A stretch of 64,000 nucleotides of DNA from JACCXG01 sp963785755. Lineage in GTDB: Bacteria > Acidobacteriota > Vicinamibacteria > Vicinamibacterales > 2-12-FULL-66-21. Under the pieces are notes generated by a model that saw only the letters and a program-made list of their open reading frames with translations, did no database searches and was not told the DNA's origin. Positions 21,774 through 31,446 of the stretch are shown here, piece after piece. The DNA lies in contig CAWAXG010000078.1 in the NCBI GenBank assembly GCA_963785755.1, positions 1-64,000 on the forward strand, in the 5' to 3' direction. Each line of letters starts with the position of its first letter. Position 1 is the stretch's first letter. A program made the position numbers and the translations under genes.

Positions 21774-22280
21774 GTGAGCAGCGACTTCTACGCCACGTCG
21801 ATCGTGCCGTTCGCGCCCATCATCATCAAGATCTGCAGGGCCTACACCAACACGCAGGAGGACTTCGAAGACTACTACCAGGAAGTGTGCCTGCAGATCT
21901 GGCGCAGTCACCGCACCTTCGATGAACGGGCGGCCCGGTCCACATGGATCTATCGCGTGTCGTTGAACGTCTGCATGACGCTCCTCAAGACACACAAGCG
22001 CAACCGTCGGACCTTCGCGTCCGACGTCGTTCCCCCCGAGCTCGTGGAAGACAGTCGGGCGTTCGCAGACGAGTCCCTCAATCAGTTGTACGACGCGATT
22101 CGGCAGCTGTCGGAAGTGGACAGGGCGGTGATCCTGCTCTATCTGGACGAGAAGTCGTACCGGGAGATCGGCGAGATCATCGGCGCCAATCCCAACAACG
22201 TCGGCGTGCGCATCAACAGGATAAAGGACCGCCTCAGGAGGCTACTCGATGAGAAAGACAATAGAAGCGACGTGGCGTGA
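21774..22280 (+). CDS. ECF-type RNA polymerase sigma factor
   Basis: 168 residues from a GTG start. Region 2: EDFEDYYQEVCLQIWRSHRTF and STWIYRVSLNVCMTLLK, the core-binding and -10 helices. Region 4: LSEVDRAVILLYLDEKSYREI, GEIIGANPNNVGVRINRIKD, a helix-turn-helix that reads the -35. Group-IV sigma factors redirect RNA polymerase to an extracytoplasmic stress regulon. A downstream membrane gene overlaps its 3' end by 32 bases, the usual place for its regulator. A CCCT-GTAA-AGGG mini-hairpin (21753-21764) stands just before the start and overlaps the only purine-rich ribosome site candidate. Confidence 0.92.
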   Translation: MSSDFYATSIVPFAPIIIKICRAYTNTQEDFEDYYQEVCLQIWRSHRTFDERAARSTWIYRVSLNVCMTLLKTHKRNRRTFASDVVPPELVEDSRAFADESLNQLYDAIRQLSEVDRAVILLYLDEKSYREIGEIIGANPNNVGVRINRIKDRLRRLLDEKDNRSDVA

Positions 22281-22890
22281 AGGATTCCTGAACCCGGACG
22301 CGCTGGTGGCGCCGAAGGTCAATGACCTTTACACGCGGAAGTCGAGCCATATCGTCGACCGGATCCAGCGCATGCTGAGAATCAACCAGATCGCGATCGT
22401 GATCGGGGCACCGATCATGTGGGCCGTTCTCAGCGCGGCTGGCATCCCGTACGCGGGGGCGATCATGTGCACGGCATGGGTGGGGCTGGTCGTCGTCCGG
22501 CAACTGTACATTGCGAAGTTCGACGCGCCGGACAACAGCCTTGACAGCTATCACTACCTCAAGGCGTTCCACGGTTGGTTGAAGGACCGCATGGCTCGGT
22601 CAAAGAGACTTCAGCGGCACATCTATGCCGTGACGTTCATCGCACTCGCGATCGGAATTGGGGCATCGGCGAGTGGCCAGCGGTTGATCCGCCTCATCGT
22701 CGAGAGCAATCCCGACGTCCGTCTCGTCAATGGCGTCCCGCTGATCCTGATCGTGTGTGTTGTGGTGATGGCGATCGTGGTGGAACTACTTGGTGGCGTC
22801 ATCTTCGACTTCGATGTAAACACCGCGTATCGCAGCGTGTTCAGGAAACTGGACGAGATGGTTGCCGAGATGGAAGAGCTGAGGGGCTGA
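22249..22890 (+). CDS. Membrane protein, probable regulator of the overlapping sigma factor
   Basis: 213 residues beginning inside the sigma gene (32-base overlap). About 60 cytoplasmic residues (REGFLNPDALVAPKVNDLYT) are followed by two closely spaced helices (IAIVIGAPIMWAVLSAAGIP, AGAIMCTAWVGLVVV), a soluble helical segment (DSYHYLKAFHGWLKDRM), one helix (IYAVTFIALAIGIGASASG), and a final helix (LILIVCVVVMAIVVELLGG) with an acidic tail. No zinc-binding HxxxCxxC anti-sigma motif is present. Overlap and topology suggest an anti-sigma role; this is inference from position. Confidence 0.7.
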   Translation: MRKTIEATWREGFLNPDALVAPKVNDLYTRKSSHIVDRIQRMLRINQIAIVIGAPIMWAVLSAAGIPYAGAIMCTAWVGLVVVRQLYIAKFDAPDNSLDSYHYLKAFHGWLKDRMARSKRLQRHIYAVTFIALAIGIGASASGQRLIRLIVESNPDVRLVNGVPLILIVCVVVMAIVVELLGGVIFDFDVNTAYRSVFRKLDEMVAEMEELRG

Positions 22891-22924
22891 GTGGCAGGCG
22901 ATTTCCATCCGGCGAGTCGCGAGA

Positions 22925-23455
<531 letters not shown>

Positions 23456-23749
23456 ACCACTTCCTTTCCTCACGCGGCACACGGCGTCCGCGGGGGTCGG
23501 GCTTCTCCAGGCTGCAGTCGGGACGGAAAAGTCTAAAGGGCTTCGCTCTGACTAGCGAGGGACACCCCGACCTCCCGACACACCCATCGCGACGTGAACG
23601 GACGGCGGCTTCTGAGACCGGGCGACAGACTCGCTAGACGGCTAAGATGAGCCGCAAAGCCGTCATCGCCTGACGCGTCGGGAACACATTTCACCGGGCG
23701 GAGGATGTCTCGCCGTAGCCCGCGCGGCGGGCAAAGGCGGACCCTCGTC

Positions 23750-25384
23750 TTACAACGTTCGAGTATTGACCGGCCGGCGGGCGGTCCAGGTCGCATCCAG
23801 GTACTCGCCAAGGCTCAACGAGCCCGACATCGTCTCGCCGCTGACCGTGCCCGTGAATCGGTAGTTGATGGAGTCACCCTGGCGTTCCGTGATCGAGCTG
23901 GCCAGCGCGACCTTCTCCCCGCTGATCGTGCCGGCGATGTCCCGGGCCAGAAAGTCTCCCTGATGCGTCCCCTCGAGCCGATTGCCATTCTGTCTGAGAT
24001 GCAGCGTGTGGGTGCTCGCGCCGGCGGCGTAGCGGATATCGACCTGCCACCGACCCGAAAGGTTGGCCGAGGGTGCAACTTCCGGCTCCGGCGGGGTCAG
24101 CGTGCGCCTGGCCGACAGAATCTCGACGATCCGCGCGGCCACGAGCTTCTCGTCGCCGGGCGCCATCATCGCCGATGTGATCGAGATTCCCGTATCCCCC
24201 GGCATTGGCGGTCCGTCTCCGCGGCCGCCGCCTCCGCCGCCGCCGAGCGCAATCCGCGGATCGCCCTTGTCGAGCAGATCTGACGCCTCGGCGCCGGTCA
24301 GCCCCAACTGCTTCGAATCCCATCGGATTGAGACCCGGGGGCTGCGGTTGCTCAGGCTGGTTCCGGGCTCTCGCTGCACGATGGCGGTCACGCCCGGAAT
24401 CTTGGCGACGCGATCGCCGATGTAATCGCACCGCGCCACCCACTCTTTCCACTCCGCGGCATGGTCGCGCTTGACCCAGCTCTCGACCGCGACGAGCATG
24501 CCGATCATCTCTTCGCGGCCGACCTTCATGGCTCTCGCGTAGCCGTGGTGCGGTGCGCTGTGGACCCAGGCCGCCTTCACGATGTCCTTGCGGCCGAGCA
24601 GCAATCCAGCACTCTGCGGCCCGCGGATGTACTTGCCGCCACTGTAAGCGACCAGCGTCGCGCCACGCTGCAAGTGGACGTTTGGAATGGTGAGCCCCTC
24701 GGCTGCGGCGTCCACTAGCACCGGCACGTTGTGCGTCCTGGCAATCGCGCAGATGGCCTCGGTCGACATCGGGCCGGAATCGACCCGTGGTCCCGCATTG
24801 ATGTAGATCATCGCGGTCTTCGGACCGATCGCCAGCTGAAGCGCCTCGGGCGTGTCAGCCTCGACGATCTTCACGCCGACCGCGCGAATGGCGGCGTCGT
24901 AGACGTTGCGTGAGTGCGTCGGAATGATGACCTCGTCTTTGGGAAAGCCCGCGAGGTTGGGAATCCTCACGTGGAGATCGGGATTGCCGCCGGCGACGCA
25001 CGCGGCGGTCGTGTGCGACATCGCCGCGGCGCAACCGGCACTGACCATTCCCCACTCGGCGCCCGTCAGCTCGCCGAGGCGCTTGCCGACGGCGTTCATG
25101 ACCTCGTCGAGCTGCGCGTATTCGAGGTTGGCGGCGGTCTTGGCGGCGCGGACTTCCGGCAGTTCGATCGAGCCGCCGATGATCGTGAAGGTGCCGCGAC
25201 AGTTGATGATCGGACGGACACCGATCGCCTTGTACACGCTCGCATCGGCGGCCGGTGCAGCGGTGCTGGCAGCCGTCGCCGCGCGGCGCTGCGCGGCGCC
25301 GGTGGCGGACGCGGGAAGGACGGTGCCGGCGCCGACGAGGCTGGCCAGACGGAGCAGGTGACGGCGACTGAGTTCAGTCTTCAT
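23750..25384 (-). CDS. Tat-exported SelA-like PLP-dependent enzyme with C-terminal beta domain
   Basis: 544 residues. The N-terminus carries a twin-arginine signal (ELSRRHLLRLASLVGAG, then Ala-rich). Residues 50-430 are a SelA-like aminotransferase-fold domain: GVRPIINCRGTFTIIGGS, EWGMVSAGCAAAMSHTTAAC, the cofactor Asp in VLVDAAAEG, and the PLP lysine in VAYSGGKYIRGPQSAGLLLG (about residue 250). Relatives are L-seryl-tRNA(Sec) selenium transferase and aminoglucosaminate-phosphate ammonia-lyase; an exported form cannot act on tRNA, so an amino-acid or amino-sugar substrate is likelier. The last 100 residues form a separate beta-rich domain (SGRWQVDIRY, HTLHLRQNGNRLEGTHQGDF, INYRFTGTVSGETMSGSLSL). 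118 bases after a TonB receptor on the same strand, probably one operon. Confidence 0.85.
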   Translation of the reverse strand: MKTELSRRHLLRLASLVGAGTVLPASATGAAQRRAATAASTAAPAADASVYKAIGVRPIINCRGTFTIIGGSIELPEVRAAKTAANLEYAQLDEVMNAVGKRLGELTGAEWGMVSAGCAAAMSHTTAACVAGGNPDLHVRIPNLAGFPKDEVIIPTHSRNVYDAAIRAVGVKIVEADTPEALQLAIGPKTAMIYINAGPRVDSGPMSTEAICAIARTHNVPVLVDAAAEGLTIPNVHLQRGATLVAYSGGKYIRGPQSAGLLLGRKDIVKAAWVHSAPHHGYARAMKVGREEMIGMLVAVESWVKRDHAAEWKEWVARCDYIGDRVAKIPGVTAIVQREPGTSLSNRSPRVSIRWDSKQLGLTGAEASDLLDKGDPRIALGGGGGGGRGDGPPMPGDTGISITSAMMAPGDEKLVAARIVEILSARRTLTPPEPEVAPSANLSGRWQVDIRYAAGASTHTLHLRQNGNRLEGTHQGDFLARDIAGTISGEKVALASSITERQGDSINYRFTGTVSGETMSGSLSLGEYLDATWTARRPVNTRTL

Positions 25385-25502
25385 GGGTGTCGAACCTCGA
25401 TGAGCAATGGTCCGCCCCGCGCCTCGAGCCCGGCCATCAGGACGGGCTCGAAGCGAGGAAGGTTGATCGACCGGAGCGGATCCGGAGTTGACCTCGTCTG
25501 CC

Positions 25503-28500
25503 TCAAAACAGGTACTTGAGCGAGAGCTGCATTTCGCGTGCGGCCCCCGCGCTGCTGATGATCCCGAAGTTGGTATTTCCCAGCGTGCCGTTCGGATTGC
25601 CCCAGTTCACCCAGTTGAAGGCGTTGAACGCCTCGGCGCGGAATTGGAGCTGCTGGCCCGCATTCAGCCGGAACGACTTCGCCACCGAGATGTCCAGCAC
25701 CTTCCGGCCCGGCCCGACCACAGGATTGCGGGTCGAGGTTCCGTAGGTCGTGGTCGCTCGCGCGAAAGCGGCGGTATTGAACCAGCGGCCGATGGTCCGC
25801 TGATCGCTCGGCAGCGTCGGATCCTGTCCCGCGACCAGGTTCGGGCGAATCTCCTCGGAATCCACGTTCAACGTGTCGCCATCCTGATTGATGAAGAGCG
25901 GTGAACCGGAATTGAAGATGCCGATGCCGCTGATCTGCCACCCCTTGGCGAGCGCCCCGGTGAAGCCGGTCAGGCTGTCGCCGAAGGGAATGTCCCACAC
26001 ATAGCCGAGGACCAGACGGTGGCGCTGATCGTCGGCTGACGGACCGTACTCGCCTTCGAGGCTGCGCGGGTTCTGCCGGCGGGCCCGCGACGCGTTGAGG
26101 CCTCCCTGCTGGTTGTCGTTCAGCTCGGACAGCGTGTAGGCGGCCGACAGATACAGCCCCCAGGGGCCTCGGTGCTTGTACTCGGTCTGGAGCGAGTGAT
26201 AGTCGCTCTCGCCGTCGGTTGCCCACATCCGGATTCGGCCGTACGCCGGGTATGGACGCCGTGACTGGAGCGGGATTCCACCAGCGTTGGGATCGGGGTC
26301 AGGGCTGTTGAAGTTCGTCAGGCTCGTATCCAGGTCCGACCCATTCGAGCCGACGTAGCGGACCTCGACGACAGCTGCACGGGACAACTCGTAGCCGAGC
26401 GCGATGTTCCAGTTCTGGTAGTAGCCATCCTTGTGATTGCGATCGACCTCCGCCGAGGTGACGTTGAAGATCGTGTTGGCGGGTACGAGCGCGGGCGGGA
26501 ACGGGAAGGCAATCGTCGCCTGCGGATTCGTTGTCGGGTTGGTGACCTGCACGCTGGCGGTCGGAGGATTGGTGCCAAGCGTATTGATGTTGTCCAGGTG
26601 CAGAGCCATGTTGAAGACGCCGTATCCGCCGCGGACCACCAGCTGGTTGCTCAGCTGATACGCGAATCCAAGACGCGGCGCCCAGTGACGGTGCTCGTTG
26701 AAGTACAGCTGGTCGACCACTTCGCCTGGACCAGGCCAGAGAACGGGACCGCTCGAATCGAGGTCGAACCGCAGCGTCCGGCTGACACCATTGATGTCTT
26801 TCGGCGCGAAGTTGTGGTCGTAGCGGAGACCGAGGTTAACGGTCAGTCGCGGCGTCGCCCGCCAGTCGTCCTGCACGTAGAACCCGGTGCGCCATTGACG
26901 GATTCCGCCGATAGGAATGCCCTCGGGCGTGCGCGACGTCCTCGGAAAGCCCATCATGAAGGCTGCCGCAGCGTGGCCGGTGATGTCGCGGGTGAAGTCG
27001 AGCGCGCCGAACGGTGCGTTCGTGCTCGTCGCGTCGCCCAGCATACGCCGGACGTCGCCGCCTATCTTGAGCGCGTGGCTTCCCCGGATGAGGGTCAGGT
27101 TGTCCACGAGTTGGTAGGTCTGGCTCAGGTCGATTCCTTCGCCACCGACGTTGTCGCCAAACCCATTGAAGCCCTGAATGTTGATCGTCGGAAATCCGAT
27201 CTCGTTCTCGTTCGGCGGACGGCCATTGGGACCGCCGACGAGCATGCCGTGGATACCCAGATCCTCTTCTACGCTGAATCCCGTCAACCGGCGCGGGCTG
27301 AGACGATTCAGGTCGCCGCGCATGTAGCCGAAGCGGATCTCGTTCAGGACGGAGGAGCTCCACGTCGTGACGTGCTGCACCGCCATGCTCTGGTTGTTGA
27401 ACACGCGCGGCGCCGGAAACGCAGGGTTGATTGGGATGGAGGGATTGTCTCGTCCTTGATAGAGGTAGTGACCAAAGATCTTCTGCTTCTGACTGATGAC
27501 ATGGTCGACCCGCGTGATGAACTGGTGCTGCGTGTCTTCGGTGCGGGTCAGGCCCCGGAAGTTGTTCGCGCCGGTCTGGTTGGGCAGCGGCTGGTACTCG
27601 TTGATCATCGAGATCGCGAGGGGATCCAGGCGATTCTGCGGAATGATGTTGTTCGGGAACGGCTGATTCGTGAACGGATCCCTGACCACCACACCGGCGA
27701 CCTCTGAAAAGTCCCCGACGCGCATCGCCGCGGTCAACACGTTCGTCAGCGCGACCGTCTCGCGCGTTTCCCGAACGCCCTCGTAGGACGCCATGAAGAA
27801 GGTCTGATTGCGACGGACCGGGCCGCCAACCACCCCGCCGAACTGCTGCCGATCGAGCTGGGGCTTCGGCGAGGGCGCCGGAGCGAAGTAGTTCCGGGCA
27901 TCGAGGCTGTCGCTGCGGACGTAGTCGAAGGCCGATCCGTGGAAGTTGTTGCCGCCGGACTTCAGCTGCAGCTGCACGTTCGCGCCGGCATGCCCGCCGT
28001 ACTCCGCCGTGTAATTGGTGGCCTGCACTTTGAACTCTTCAACGGCGTCCACCGATGGATACATGAAGAGGTTGTTGCCGCGGTTGTTGAGGGCGCTGAC
28101 GCCGTCGAAGGAGACCTGCTGATACATGCCGCGGGCGCCGCTGGCGCGGAACTGCGTGTTCGACGCGACGACGCCAGCCGTCAGGTTGCCGAGGGTGCTG
28201 AAATTCCGGCCGTTCAACGGCATGTTGACCAGCGCGTCGGCCGTGACCACGTTGCCGGTGACGCCGCTCTGGGTCTCGAGCAGCAGCCCCTGGGCCTGGA
28301 CGTCGACGACCTCCCCCAGAGAGCCGACCTGCAGCGTGAACGTCAGGCGTGCGAGTTGACCAACGCGCAAGGTAACGGTGGTGCGCTCCGTGCGAAATCC
28401 GGCGAGCGACGCCTGGACGACGTACTCACCGGGTAAGAGGTAGCGCACTTCGAAGGTGCCGTTCGGCTGTGTGACGGTGTTGTGCACCACCTTCGTGGCC

Positions 28501-28658
28501 ACACTCGTCACGGTGATGTCCGATCCGGGAATGACGGCGCCGCTGCCATCCGAAACGGTGCCGAGAATGCCGGTGTCCACGGACTGCGCCAGGGCTGGCG
28601 ACGCCCACAGGGCCACGCCGAGCAGCACGGCACCGAGAAACCTGGATGGATCCCTCAT
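25503..28658 (-). CDS. TonB-dependent receptor, Oar-like, with carboxypeptidase-regulatory-like domain
   Basis: 1,051 residues, intact. The start at 28658 is fixed by AAGGAGGAA six bases upstream and a signal peptide (RFLGAVLLGVALWASPALAQ). A carboxypeptidase-regulatory-like domain follows (ILGTVSDGSGAVIPGSDITV, GTFEVRYLLPGEYVVQASLA), then the plug (VNMPLNGRNFSTLGNLTAGV), and the barrel with ETQSGVTGNV upstream and TVNLGLRYDHNFAPKDINGV inside, ending in QLSLKYLF. It transports an unknown large nutrient through the outer membrane. The SelA-like Tat enzyme directly downstream suggests that the ligand is an amino-acid- or amino-sugar-containing compound. Confidence 0.93.
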   Translation of the reverse strand: MRDPSRFLGAVLLGVALWASPALAQSVDTGILGTVSDGSGAVIPGSDITVTSVATKVVHNTVTQPNGTFEVRYLLPGEYVVQASLAGFRTERTTVTLRVGQLARLTFTLQVGSLGEVVDVQAQGLLLETQSGVTGNVVTADALVNMPLNGRNFSTLGNLTAGVVASNTQFRASGARGMYQQVSFDGVSALNNRGNNLFMYPSVDAVEEFKVQATNYTAEYGGHAGANVQLQLKSGGNNFHGSAFDYVRSDSLDARNYFAPAPSPKPQLDRQQFGGVVGGPVRRNQTFFMASYEGVRETRETVALTNVLTAAMRVGDFSEVAGVVVRDPFTNQPFPNNIIPQNRLDPLAISMINEYQPLPNQTGANNFRGLTRTEDTQHQFITRVDHVISQKQKIFGHYLYQGRDNPSIPINPAFPAPRVFNNQSMAVQHVTTWSSSVLNEIRFGYMRGDLNRLSPRRLTGFSVEEDLGIHGMLVGGPNGRPPNENEIGFPTINIQGFNGFGDNVGGEGIDLSQTYQLVDNLTLIRGSHALKIGGDVRRMLGDATSTNAPFGALDFTRDITGHAAAAFMMGFPRTSRTPEGIPIGGIRQWRTGFYVQDDWRATPRLTVNLGLRYDHNFAPKDINGVSRTLRFDLDSSGPVLWPGPGEVVDQLYFNEHRHWAPRLGFAYQLSNQLVVRGGYGVFNMALHLDNINTLGTNPPTASVQVTNPTTNPQATIAFPFPPALVPANTIFNVTSAEVDRNHKDGYYQNWNIALGYELSRAAVVEVRYVGSNGSDLDTSLTNFNSPDPDPNAGGIPLQSRRPYPAYGRIRMWATDGESDYHSLQTEYKHRGPWGLYLSAAYTLSELNDNQQGGLNASRARRQNPRSLEGEYGPSADDQRHRLVLGYVWDIPFGDSLTGFTGALAKGWQISGIGIFNSGSPLFINQDGDTLNVDSEEIRPNLVAGQDPTLPSDQRTIGRWFNTAAFARATTTYGTSTRNPVVGPGRKVLDISVAKSFRLNAGQQLQFRAEAFNAFNWVNWGNPNGTLGNTNFGIISSAGAAREMQLSLKYLF

Positions 28659-28917
28659 GATTCCTCCTTCTGTGTCGCGTTGGCCGGAGCGTGCCTCAGC
28701 GGTCGATTCAGTGAGCAGGCCGCTCGCCTCGTTGTCCCGTTTCAGAGGAGTCGGAGGCGCGCTGTGAGACGTATCGTGCGAAGCCGTGCAGGTGCGATGA
28801 CTGCGGCGATCGATTCTGAGTGCACGGGCCCATCGTGACGTCGCCGGCATGATACACCCCAGGTACAGCTCGAGTGACCGACATTTGTGGCCGTCCGCAG
28901 CGGGGTCGCGCCGCGCC

Positions 28918-29235
28918 TCAACGTTTCCGATAGACCGAGCGCGTGGTCGATGCGGGCCCGCCAAGCACGCCGGCGCGTGTGACTTCCACGATCAGCGTCG
29001 TCGGCGACTCCAACGACAGCTTACGCGTCAGTTCGGCGGTGAACGGCTTTCCCGCGGCGCGATCGACCACGTCGAACGTCGTGGTGATGACCAGCGTTTG
29101 TCCACTCCACTGCGCCCGCGACGACTCGACCTGCTCGCCTCGCCCCATCCTCACCGTGTTCCTTCCCGCTGAGCCATCGAGCGCGTAGGTGAACGTCAGC
29201 CGCAGAGATGGACCACCGGGAGGAGCGACGCGTTA
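28918..29235 (-). pseudogene. C-terminal fragment of a secreted beta-rich protein
   Basis: The frame reads PSLRLTFTYALDGSAGRNTV, EQVESSRAQWSGQTLVITTT, FDVVDRAAGKPFTAELTRKL and ends SVYRKR. It resembles the terminal domain of small exported proteins in which an estimate-like beta-sheet unit (WSGQTLVITT) repeats. A stop lies immediately upstream at about 29236 and no start codon or signal peptide exists, so only the last 105 residues survive. Confidence 0.6.
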
Positions 29236-29367
29236 TGATCCGGGCTCGAGAGACGCGCAATCGACGGCTTCGACCAGGAAGACGACAAAGTCCGCCGCGC
29301 GATCATCGCGACGAACCGCTGCGCGTGTTCGCCTGCATCCCTCACTTCCACGAAGGGACGGTCCGCC

Positions 29368-30523
29368 ATGCCCGAGTTCTTCAATCCCACGCCGGCGCAG
29401 AAGCGGGTTCTCGAGGAGATCGCCGCCGGGATCCCCGGAGTCCAGCAGAACCTCGTGAAGAATCACCCGCAGTTGACGGCGGCCGACCGCGGCGCGCACC
29501 AGCAGCAGCTGGCTGGATCGAAGGTGCTCTTCACCGCCGGCGATCGGCTGCCACCCGCGCTCGACGGCCTTGGCATCTTTCAGCGGACGCAGGCTTCGAC
29601 GCCGTTGATCGGGATTGGCCGGATGTCGACCGGCCTCGGGTGCCCGCATGCGGAAACCGATCCGGACTTTCTCGGCCTGATGGTGGCGTTCCGCGCGGCC
29701 AATGGACGGCGGATTGACTTCGTCACCATCAACGATCCGACGTCGCCGACCGACACGCCCGAAGAGTTTCTCGCCCTGCTCAAAGCCACTGCGGATGCCG
29801 CCGGAGCGACGGGGCTCCTCGGCTCGCAGGCGAGGCTGCTCGCAGGACTGGTGCGTCATGCCGGGATCAGGGCGCCGGCCATTGCCACGCACGTCACCGG
29901 CCAGACGCACCGCACCGTTCGCTCGAACAGTGCCTATCAGCAGGTACTGGACCGGGATCGTTCGCGCGCGGGATGTGTTGGGCAAGTTCACGTTCGTGCC
30001 AACCGCCGACGTGTCCGGCGAGGCGTCGGGATCGCGAGGCCCGAAGCACCTGACGAACGACTGGCGCGCTCGTCAGAGTGCGGGGCCTTTGATCTTCGAT
30101 CTCCAGTGGATTGCGTTCCTCAACGACAACCAGACGTCGCTCGACGATCTCACGCGACCGTGGGCTCAAGATCATGCCGTTTCGGTTGGCACCGTCACGT
30201 TCCCGAAGATCGATCCAAATAGCGTCGAGGCGAAGCTCACCGCGCTGCTCGCGTCGGAGCTTGGCGCCAATCCCGGGAACTGGCAGGAGACGGCCGAAGA
30301 GGCGACGGCACCCCTTCCGGCCACGCGCTTCACGGCTGCTCGACAGCTCGCTTACCGCGCGAGCCAGAAAACACGCGACGCGTTGAGTGAGGACCGGTAC
30401 GCCTCGTTTTTCGAGCAGGGCAAGATTGCGCCGGCGCTGGCGCAGGAGCTTGCCGACCGGTATCAACGCAGGCGTACCGCCGGTCACTGGGTGCCGGATG
30501 TCGGGGAACTGGTGATCGCTTGA
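29368..30523 (+). CDS. Catalase-superfamily-like protein (frameshifted)
   Basis: About 385 residues after joining frames near 29938. The first half has LIGIGRMSTGLGCPHAETDP, LGLMVAFRAANGRRIDFVTI and a DPTSPTDTPEEFLALLKA stretch, the equivalent of the catalase substrate-side segment. The second half has YWTGIVRARDVLGKFTFVPT, the NPLNQxYWSxxPYRLG-like part of catalases, and GPLIFDLQWIAFLNDNQTSL, DLTRPWAQDH and VSVGTVTFPKID, all in the family order. The canonical distal His (RVVHxxG) is not seen, so hydrogen-peroxide dismutation is doubtful; heme peroxidase-like or lipid-hydroperoxide chemistry is possible. It precedes the SYLF gene in the same direction. Confidence 0.62.
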
Positions 30524-30587
30524 GGAATTCTTCCGCCTGACAGGTGCTGCTGATGTGGGTGGCGCCGTTGTCGGTGTACCGTGGCGT

Positions 30588-30605
30588 CGCGATATCATGA
30601 TCGCG
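30588..30605. promoter_or_regulatory. Inverted repeat just upstream of the SYLF gene
   Basis: CGCGAT, six bases, ATCGCG, located 12 bases before the ATG at 30617. It could be an operator or a small hairpin in the leader; it may also be chance in GC-rich DNA. Confidence 0.3.
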
Positions 30606-30616
30606 GGGTGTCGAAC

Positions 30617-31288
30617 ATGCGTCGAATGCTGAGTTTAATGTTGTGCCTGGGAATGGCGTCGACGAGCTTGCTCGCCGATACGGCCTCGGAACGGCTGAGG
30701 GAATCGGCCACGGTCCTGCAGGAGGTCCTGGCCGCCCCTGACAAGGGCATTCCCGAGGATCTCCTCAGGAAGGCGCACTGCGTCGTGGTCGTCCCCGGCG
30801 TCAAGCAGGGCGCGTTCATCGTCGGCGCCAAGTATGGACGCGGGTTCCTGGTGTGCCGCACTGCCGGCGGCGGCTGGGGCGCCCCGGGCGCGCTGCGCAT
30901 CGAAGGCGGCAGCTTCGGGTTCCAGATCGGCGGCTCGGAGACCGACGTCATCATGCTCGTGATGGACGAGCGGAGCGTGAAGGGCATCCTGTCGAGCAAG
31001 TTCACCCTCGGCGGCGCCGCCGACGTCGCCGCCGGTCCGGTCGGACGCAGCAGCACGGCGCAGACCGACGCCACCATGAACGCGAAGATCCTGTCCTACT
31101 CGCGCGCGCGGGGAGTCTTCGCCGGCATCGCCCTGACGGGTGCGACGCTGCGCCAGGATCTCGATGAGAACGCCGAGATGTACGGCAAGCAGATCACCAA
31201 CGAGGACATCGTCAGCAACCGGAAGCCCCCGTCTGATGCCGCAGGTCTGCTGGCGGTGCTCGGAAAGTACCCGCCCACGGGCAAGTGA
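30617..31288 (+). CDS. YSC84/SYLF-domain lipid-binding protein, exported
   Basis: 223 residues with a signal peptide (MRRMLSLMLCLGMASTSLLA). The SYLF core is complete: GIPEDLLRKAHCVVVVPGVK, GAFIVGAKYGRGFLVCR, GGGWGAPGALRIEGGSFGFQ, GSETDVIMLVMDERSV, AADVAAGPVGRSSTAQTDAT and ILSYSRARGVFAGIALTGAT. SYLF domains bind anionic phospholipids. Bacterial secreted members are common in soil phyla and their role is unresolved. The nearest ATG with a signal peptide was chosen; a GTG 36 bases earlier is possible. Confidence 0.92.
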   Translation: MRRMLSLMLCLGMASTSLLADTASERLRESATVLQEVLAAPDKGIPEDLLRKAHCVVVVPGVKQGAFIVGAKYGRGFLVCRTAGGGWGAPGALRIEGGSFGFQIGGSETDVIMLVMDERSVKGILSSKFTLGGAADVAAGPVGRSSTAQTDATMNAKILSYSRARGVFAGIALTGATLRQDLDENAEMYGKQITNEDIVSNRKPPSDAAGLLAVLGKYPPTGK

Positions 31289-31302
31289 GGATCGGGCGGC
31301 GC

Positions 31303-31446
31303 GCCGTCTGATTCGGTGACCAGAGTAAAACGGCCGTTCCGGTATCGCGCGAGGCCGCCGCCCCGGAATCCCACCCAGATGCTGCCCGAGCGGTCCTCGG
31401 CAATGGTGTTCGCGCGCCGGAACGCGGGCAAACCATCGTTTTCAGA
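31303..31446 (-). pseudogene. Two-component regulator propeller (Reg_prop) fragment
   Basis: The minus strand reads SENDGLPAFRRANTIAEDR, SGSIWVGFRGGGLARYRNGR and FTLVTESDG. GLP..x..I.EDxxGxIWVGxxxGGLxRY is the signature of the propeller repeats in the periplasmic sensor part of hybrid histidine kinases. Only one and a half blades remain. Its end coincides with the point where the plus-strand gene on the other side loses its N-terminus, so it marks a rearrangement junction at about 31446. Confidence 0.72.

Noticed and set aside
23533..23749. Short frame ending TSRWVCREVGVSLASQSEAL
   Set aside because: Considered a transposase tail, but no catalytic motif or repeats to support it.
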